From contig OY723297.1 in NCBI GenBank assembly GCA_963210315.1, positions 1,178,001 through 1,242,000 of the forward strand: a DNA stretch of 64,000 nt, written 5' to 3'. The notes beneath the pieces are model-generated. The model was not told where the DNA came from and did no database searches. It saw only the letters and a list, made by a program, of their open reading frames with translations. Below are positions 57,606-64,000 of the stretch, piece after piece; the first letter of the stretch is position 1, and every line of letters starts with the position of its first letter. The DNA is from Rhynchopus euleeides (Eukaryota > Euglenozoa > Diplonemea > Diplonemida > Diplonemidae). The position numbers were made by a program, and so were the translations under genes.

Positions 57606-59361
57606 TCCGCTTCGTGCCAGCACGAGCACTAGCCGTTGCTCCTGCATTGCCCCAGGCGGCCAGCTCCCATCTTGGCTTGGCCCAGGATGACAGGTTGATC
57701 TCAATGTTTACCCGTGACACGGGCCCCGCCGTGCCTTCTCGTCCTGTGAGGGCTGAACAATGCACAGGGACCGCTCGACATTATTTTTTGGGTCCAAATG
57801 CGTGCTCCCAGCTAGGGGCCACCCAACTCCCCGCCCTTTTTTTTGCCTCCGATTTGGCCCATTTTCGGCCCATTTTGCCCTGCACCAGCCTGCACTTTTT
57901 TGCACCGGCTAGCGAAGACCCCCTTTAAGATCTTTTTCAGAATGATGGACATTAAAATGCTAGGCATTAAGAAACACGTCTTAAGAAATCAGTAAGAAAT
58001 CTTTAAGAAATAGCCCTTTCGGCATTACATTACAGGGGGGGGTCAAATAAACGTACTTAGTACTACTATTCGGCGAACGCGCGGGCCTAAATCGACCTCG
58101 CCAGAAAATTAATAAATAGTTTGCGAGCGAATAGACGTACTAAGTACGTCTATTCAACTTTTCCTAAAAACGCTGTTTGCAGGGGCTCTGCGGGGCTGTT
58201 TGGTCCACCAGGGGCGCGCTGGTCACTGCTGTCGTCCGTCTCTCACTTCTTCTGCCTTCCGGTCGAGTATCCGCTCTGTTCTCGTCCTACCACTCGCCCC
58301 TCATTTGGTTTCGTACCGTTTTGATTTGTATTGCCCCCCCCCCCTCTGGTGCCCCCCCTGGTTGACATTCTTGTTGAGTTAGTGAAAGCATACACAGTTC
58401 ATCAGAGCTGTCAGCTTCACTGTCGGTGGTTGGTTGGTGCGTTGATGCTTAAAAAAAAGATGTGAAAAAGGCAAGCCACAACCAGCACGCCCCAACTTAC
58501 TTCTTCTTCAAGTTCTTGGGCTTGCTGGGGCAAGTCTGCATGTTGTGCCCAGGCTTCCTACACCCTTTGCAGAGCCTGCGGTGTTTGTTGGGAGTCTGGG
58601 TGGTCGGGGACGCTGCGCGCTTCTTTTCGGAGGACTGGGAGGACTGGGAAGGCTGTGTCTGTGTGAGAGAGTTCACACGAACCGGCTTCGCCCATGCCAA
58701 GATGCTTGACTGTTGGGTTGGCTGAGACACAACTTTCTTTTGGGTGGACTGCTTCTCTGTGCTCTCTTTTGCCTTCCCGTCCAACCCAGGTTCAAGGTCC
58801 GCACCACCAGCCTCAGGGGATGTTTCTGTGCTTGGTGCGAAGGTGAGGTCCGGACAAAGGGAGCTCTTCACGAACCCGTCCTCCTCACCCGACACCTTCA
58901 GCACGTACCCCATATCCCGCAAGCGCTGGGCTACCACCTCCCCCCTCACACTTTCCACCGACTTTCCCCAAACAGCTCCAACAGAGGTGCACATGGCCTC
59001 GCGGTACCACCTCTCTGTGAAGCGACAATCCTGGCGAAAACCTTCGGCTGTTGATTTCTTTATCTCGAGACGGGCTTTGTCCTTGAGCCCTTCCAGGTGA
59101 GTGTGGAAGGCAGCCTTGAATGGTGCAAATGCATGCACATCAAGGTACTGCACTGTTCCTGTCAACCCACCTGGAATGACCGCTGACTTCGCCCCCGTCT
59201 TCCTGTGCAAGTACGCAACATTTTTTGGTGCAATGTGTGTTGTCGCCGAGTCATAAATGACAAGCACGTTTTTGTTTTTGCAAATGGGGGCCAAGACGCT
59301 GTCAATCCACCACCGCCACTCGGCTTCTTTGACCCAGCCGGTTTTCTGGAAAGTACAGTTA

Positions 59362-59832
59362 CTGGGGGGGGGCAAATACAAGGGTATACTCTTCTATTCA
59401 CCGTGCCAGCTTACGTAATTCAGGGTTTTCAAAAAATTGTTTTTTAGCTGAAAAGTTGTCTAGTATGCAAATACAAGAGTATATACTCTTGTATTTGCAT
59501 ACTAGAAATGTGGCCTCCGGGTGGGCCCTCATGGGGCAGCGGCGCCGAAGAGACAATACGAGCGTCCTCTTGGCCTTTCCCACCCCGAGGCGACTCCCAC
59601 CAGACCGTGACGACTCCAGACAGGAGGCCCACTGGCCTGGGGGGGGTCATTGGAAGTACAAAATATGATGAAAACCCCACAAAAGTTCTTCAAAAGTCTA
59701 GTATGCAAATACAAGAGTATACTCTTGTATTTGCTCGGTGAACTTTGTAAAATCGCGATTTCTGGAGTACTCTTGTATTAGCATATACCCTTGTATTTGC
59801 ATATACTCTTGTATTTGCCCCCCCCCCCCCAG
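59362..59832. mobile_element. 471-bp MITE inside the transposase gene
   Basis: The ends are CTG(9)CAAATACAAG and its inverse with 13 C, flanked by TA (59360-59361 and 59833-59834). The interior repeats GCAAATACAAGAGTAT in both orientations many times, including a perfect 46-bp palindrome (59460-59505) and a perfect 30-bp one (59705-59734). No coding capacity. Confidence 0.9.
59460..59505. repeat. Perfect 46-bp palindrome in the MITE
   Basis: The half-site CTAGTATGCAAATACAAG + AGTAT is followed directly by its exact reverse complement, with no spacer. Confidence 0.95.
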
Positions 59833-61020
59833 TAACCCCCGAGTCTTTGTGAATCTGATGCTCCTCCTTCTTTATCCTCTCGCCCGCACCTTTAAAAACG
59901 ATCGACTGCTTTGTCGCAAGAATGGTCCTGTCTTTCACACTGAACGTGACAGCACCAATCAACGTGGCAAATCTATTTTTTCCAGCATCGGTATCGACCA
60001 CGATGTTGGTGTCAGTGGTGTAGCACAACAGTTTGTCCCTGCGGGTAGAGCTCTTGTACAAGGCAGACTCATCCACATTCACAACCAGGTCAAAAGTACC
60101 AAAGGGGTTGTGCAGCAGCTCGGACCCGATGGAGAGGCGTCTGATGGTGGACCAGAAGCTGTGCAACTGGACCCGGGCTTTTTCAAGAGAAAGCTTGGCA
60201 ATGCGCGAAGTACGAAATTGAAACTTGTTTCTCCTGGCCCAACCGTCGATCCACTCCACCGAAGCCTGGAAGCCTTTCGGGAAGGGAACAAAGGACATGG
60301 CAAGCTCCTTGATTTTGCGGCGCGTCGTTGGCAAGTCGTTCTTCCGCCGTTCTCCCACTTCTTTAAGCACGTGGGCCTCCACCTCAGGAAAGAAACACGA
60401 CCTCCCCCTCCCCGCCTTTCTTTTGGCATGTGTTTTTCCGCAGCTGGTCCTCGAAGGCTACATCTATGGTGAGGTGTGTCTGGGGCCATCCGTCCACATC
60501 TTCTCGTTGGTGGTAGGGACTGCGGACGCCGTAGATGAGGAGTCGTTTAATGCGCGCCGCTCTTCAGCAGTGATTTTGACGCCTCTGGACCCCAGGAGTT
60601 TGCGGGTTTCCGGTTTTGCGGTCTTCAGCAGTGGTTCTGATGCCTCTGGACCGCAGGAGTTTGCGGGTTCGCTGGTTTCCCGTCCGTATGTGTCTGAGGG
60701 GGGATGCCCCGATTCCCTTCGTCACGACATATCTTTGAGCGTAGGTCACTTCCCCCCTCTACGGACCCCGTGCACCCTGGTTCCCCTAAGTGGCACCAAT
60801 AGACCCCGTTGTCCCCATTCCTTGCCCCAAAGTTTGCAGATTTGTGTGTCTCCAAAAAGAAAATCTCAAAAAAAACGAAAAATTCCCCCAAAAAAAAGGG
60901 TGAAAAGTAAGTACTACTATTCAACGGCCCAACGTGCCCCAGAGCCCCAAAAAAATAAGTACTACTATTCGGCTAAGTACTACTATTCAACTAAGTACGT
61001 TTATTTGACCCCCCCCTGTA

Positions 61021-63176
61021 AGACGTCTTAAGAAATTTCGAGGTATCTTAACATTTCTTGCAAGATCTTTGTCATACCATGAAAAAAATATGGGGGCCCC
61101 CATATTTCCCCCATATTCCCCCATATTCCCCCATAAAAAAATATGGGGGAAATATGGGGGGTTTATGAAAATATGGGGGGAATATGCGGGAAATATGCGG
61201 GAAAATTGGTCCAAAATCCAGAGTGTATAGGGGGACCCTTTTCGAATTTTTTTCGGGGGGGGTCTATTTTGGACGTTTGAGCCCGATTTCGAAGGAATTT
61301 TTGAGTTTTGAGCCTATTTTGGGCCCTAAAACGCGTTAAAACGGGTCCCGGAATTTCCGGAAAATGGCTGTTTTTTTGGCCTTGGCGAAATTTCGCCCAA
61401 ACTATTGACCCAAACTGTTCTGGGCCCAAAAATCGGGTCCTGGTGGTCTGGAACTGTCCATTTTCGAAGGCAGTCGTCAAAAAATTGCGAGGATTCGCCC
61501 CGAATTCACTCATGTGACCCCAAAAATCAAGCAAATGAGGTTTGCTCCGGACCTTGTTGTGGGGAGAAATCGGCCAAGTGAGGTTCGGGTTGTCTCTTGT
61601 GCGAAATTCTGACAATAAAGCTCAAGTAATCAAATGCCATGACCCCAACCACAAACCCACCCCCTGCCCTCTGCCCCCCACCCCTGTGCAGGTCATGTGC
61701 CCCATCCCATCCCGTGTTGCCTTGTTGCAGATTTTCAAATTGGGAAATTTCAGGTGACCCGATGACGGTGACGTACCCCGAGGGTCTACCTGCAGGGCTC
61801 CACTTTTTTTTGCTATGCCTGCTTGCGCTTCGCTTGCCACACACCACCCTGGGGGGAGGGACAGAGGGCGGAGGGGGCTACACACTTACACAACCGATCC
61901 GGTCAAACAATGCCACGTCATCCCCATTGGGGTCCTGGACCGCGGCCTCTCTCCCAGCGAATTGGTGTCGTCATCAGGCAGGCTAAGTAGTTGTCTACAC
62001 AGGACATTGGTTTTAAGGGGGGTCTGAGTTCTGCGGAACTGGCTTCAAGGGACGCCCCCTCGTAATGACTGGGTGGATGGAGCCAAGTAATACCAGGTGG
62101 TCGGACACCGGAACTCTCGGCATTTATTAGTCGCGGGAACTGTGTCCGTGTGGTCGGGTGTGACCCCTTCCGATTCCACTGATTCCACTCTTGAACATGT
62201 AGTGTTGAAAGATACTTGGTGTTCTGATGTTTTACAGGGTACTTGACAAAGGAAAGAGGGTGGTCAGTCTTGTGATCCACCCTGAATCCTTCCTGTGAGC
62301 AGCAGATCCACAACACCTCGACTTCTTTCAGCGGCTGTATTGATATTGCCTGACACAGCAAACATGATTCAATTGGAGGAACAAGCCTCGTACACCAGCG
62401 GCCCAAAAGGTGGATTTCATGTATGGTTTTAGGATTTCCCTTACTACTGATGGTGTAGAGACTACAAAGCCTGACCTGATGACGCCGCCATGAACCTGGG
62501 AGACACGCCGCGTGAGAAGGGACCTCGGTGCGGGGTGGCGTGAAGATCCTGCCTGAGTGCCCTCGTCGGGACCCGCGGTAAACCGTGGCGTTCCCCCCGA
62601 GGCAAGTCCAGGACGAAGGTTGCAGATAACCGCTGCATCTATTCGTCCGAAAGGAGCTCACAGGATAGGGGAACTGCCCACATCCCACTCACGACAGTGT
62701 ATCCGAAAGGTGCACTGCGCGTGTGGTGGCGGTGTCGGGTCCAGACCCACCTCGTTCCCCATGCCCGTCAGTTGTTGCCCCTCCAGGGGTGGCTGCTGTC
62801 TGGCATGGGGGGCGCCCTCCCTGCCTTGCAAGGGAAAATGTAGAACGGCATGCTGCCCGTTTCTTCATTTTTCACCTTGCCTGGTAGGGGGGGAACCTCT
62901 CACGAGGCAAAAAAGAGGAACGGCATGCTGCCCGTTCACTCATTTTTGCCTCGAGGGGGTAAAATATGCGGAAAGGACTAACATCCCGCATATTTTCTCC
63001 AGCCAAAAATAGCAGGAAATCCCGCGTATTCCCCCATAAATCTACCATATTTCATCGTATTTCCCCCATATTTCCGTCATAATCCCCCCATATTCCACCC
63101 GTCGCGATATGCGGGACCTTTTAGGGGCTGAATCGGGGGGAAAATGGCTTCCCCATAAAGGGGGGACAAGTATGCC
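61021..63176. other. Right arm of the 9.4-kb element
   Basis: AT/G-rich words (CATATTCCCCC and inverse) fill 61080-61200 and 62985-63105. GAACGGCATGCTGCCCGTT is repeated at about 62842 and 62919. No gene recognised between 61230 and 62985. Confidence 0.5.
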
Positions 63177-63178
63177 TA

Positions 63179-64000
63179 GGGGGGGGGGGGGTGAAAATTG
63201 TTTTTACGCACACGGCCTTCGCGCGGAAAGTGTCATTCCGCTCTGCCAAACGTGCTCTACGCACCACCACTCCAACAAAACAACTTTCGGCAGTTGTCTC
63301 GTTTTGCTGTCACTTTACGATCCAGCGGGGGTACAGATAGTTTCCCGGATGTCAAGGAGCGGCTGCTGGTTCCCTGGTTTGGGATGTTTTTTTTGCCCAA
63401 ACAAGCTTGCTTGTCACAGCGAAAGAGTCAGTGGGAGCGTACCCGCGCGCAGTGTTTTGAGAGAGCAACACAAATTCACTTAATCACAGCAACGCCCTTT
63501 ACAGGGGCCACAACACACTGCCGCTCGTGCGCACAAACAAAACCCGGACTCTTTTTTGGCTTATCAGGCGTCCACCATCGATCTTGTGTGACACAGGTGC
63601 CTCCAACTTTTTATCGCCCTGCTGGAATTGTTGTATTCCTTTATCTGTTCGACCCATTTCCTTTCGGATCTGCGGAGCAAACCCCCTTGTGGATCTGCGT
63701 CTCTACATCTTGCAACCCCCTTTCTGCTACGCTGCATAAACTTTTTTTGCAGGTGGATGACCCCTGCAAACCACCGACACAAATTGCTTGAGTGAGCCAG
63801 AGACAGTGCAGGAACGGATAGCTCCCCAAGGCTGCGTTGTATTGTCCCGCTGGCATTCTTTGCATGAAGCCTGCGCAAATTCCACAATTTTCGTTTCGTT
63901 ACGTTGTTGTGTTTTCTCCGCATGAAGTAGGCAAGTATGCAAATTCTGGACGTTTCACGACACTCTGATTGCATGCTCCTGTGCCCCGTGCGTCGCGGTG
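63179..64000. other. Unassigned sequence right of the 9.4-kb element
   Basis: It starts with a G-run followed by TGAAAAT, which resembles the GGGGGGGGTCAAAT terminus of the nearby elements, so another transposon may begin here. No gene recognised to the end of the window. Confidence 0.4.

Larger units (their letters stand above)
58497..60382 (-). pseudogene. DDE transposase, pogo-like, split by a MITE
   Basis: The N-terminal half (60382 down to 59835) has a CENP-B-like HTH region (PTTRRKIKELAMSF, WIDGWARRNKFQFRT) and the first catalytic Asp in VVNVDESALYKSS. The C-terminal half (59360 down to 58497) has the second Asp in VLVIYDSATTH and the third in VQYLDVHAFAPFKAAF, matching the pogo DDD pattern. 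It then has a Ser/Gln-rich tail and a CCHC knuckle (CKGCRKPGHNMQTC). The break is exactly the TA-flanked insertion at 59362-59832, and the frame is kept on either side of the TA, so the insertion is recent. The start codon is uncertain because the frame stays open upstream of 60382; an upstream exon is possible. Confidence 0.88.
58033..61018 (-). mobile_element. Pogo/Tigger-like DNA transposon, 3 kb
   Basis: Perfect 29-bp TIRs starting CAGGGGGGGGTCAAATAAA are flanked by TA (58031-58032, 61019-61020). The first three bases CAG and the TA target are typical of pogo/Tigger members of the Tc1/mariner superfamily. Subterminal AAGTACTACTATTC repeats are present at both ends (58050-58150 and 60905-60990). 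It carries one transposase on the minus strand, interrupted by a 471-bp MITE. It sits inside the 9.4-kb element, within a CTTAAGA-rich stretch (57930-58030 and 61021-61045). Confidence 0.9.
53780..63176. mobile_element. 9.4-kb composite TIR element carrying minisatellites and a cyclase exon
   Basis: GGCATACTTGTCCCCCC at 53780 followed by ATTATGGGGAGCC is mirrored by GGCTTCCCCATAAAGGGGGGACAAGTATGCC ending at 63176. Both ends abut TA (53778-53779, 63177-63178). Internal matching words in inverted order (CATGGTATGACAAAG at about 53863 and 61066; AGCGAAGACCCCC at about 57911, inverted at 54000) support a single symmetric element. It contains three 31-bp minisatellites, one host-like exon and a nested 3-kb transposon; without the nested one it would be about 6.4 kb. 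No transposase of its own was recognised. Gene capture by a non-autonomous element is the simplest reading. Confidence 0.65.

Noticed and set aside
55596..57704. Several 170-340-codon frames across minisatellites 2 and 3
   Set aside because: They are translations of the 31-bp repeats on either strand and change nothing about function.
61230..62985. Possible rRNA fragment or gene in the right arm of the 9.4-kb element
   Set aside because: No conserved rRNA segment recognised and only short, domain-free frames.

Overview
The window comes from a unicellular eukaryote. Genes are split by short spliceosomal introns (about 180-605 bases) whose 5' splice sites nearly all read GTATG. Coding exons are GC-rich and separated by long homopolymer-rich, low-complexity spacers. 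TBCCD1 (a basal-body/Golgi protein), NEK-type kinases, a Pelota orthologue and a TerD-C2 protein suggest a flagellated protist. A fornicate metamonad such as Kipferlia is my guess; nothing in the window proves it.

The gene-bearing part runs from 1 to 49251: the C-terminus of an Ala/Pro-rich protein (1-144), the ribosome-biogenesis WD40 protein WDR46/Utp7 (3026-5143), a long NEK-like probable pseudokinase (5682-9995), an active-looking NEK kinase fused to a right-handed beta-helix (11912-14396), an NTF2-like protein (18756-19100), a small unknown minus-strand gene (19729-20016), a giant EGF/IPT multipass membrane protein with an EF hand (20392-28795), the ribosome-rescue factor Pelota (32600-34424), TBCCD1 (35507-38032), an unknown secreted protein (41584-42357), a TerD-TerD-C2 protein (43140-45224) and an unknown protein (48454-49251).

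Hidden in the spacers and in one intron is a set of probable box C/D snoRNA genes. Five tandem copies of a roughly 158-nt RNA (46691-48059) have C and D boxes, a terminal stem with one compensating base-pair change, and a ten-base match to conserved 18S rRNA beside box D'. A duplicated unit at 17887-18659 carries two copies of a second snoRNA and brackets a possible third. A further one lies inside TBCCD1 intron 2 (37401-37486); its box D guide is complementary to the AGUAACUAUGAC stretch of LSU rRNA, and a well-folded RNA sits upstream of it in the same intron. With WDR46 (SSU processome) and Pelota, the window is rich in ribosome-related functions.

From 49264 to 63176 the window is a nested pile of DNA transposons with TA target duplications: a 3.35-kb TIR element, a 1.15-kb foldback element, and a 9.4-kb TIR element. 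The 9.4-kb element holds three related 31-bp minisatellites, an isolated adenylyl/guanylyl cyclase exon, and a 3-kb pogo/Tigger-like transposon. That transposon's DDE transposase is itself split by a 471-bp MITE. Smaller elements lie at 415-960, 30161-30391 and 30555-31749.
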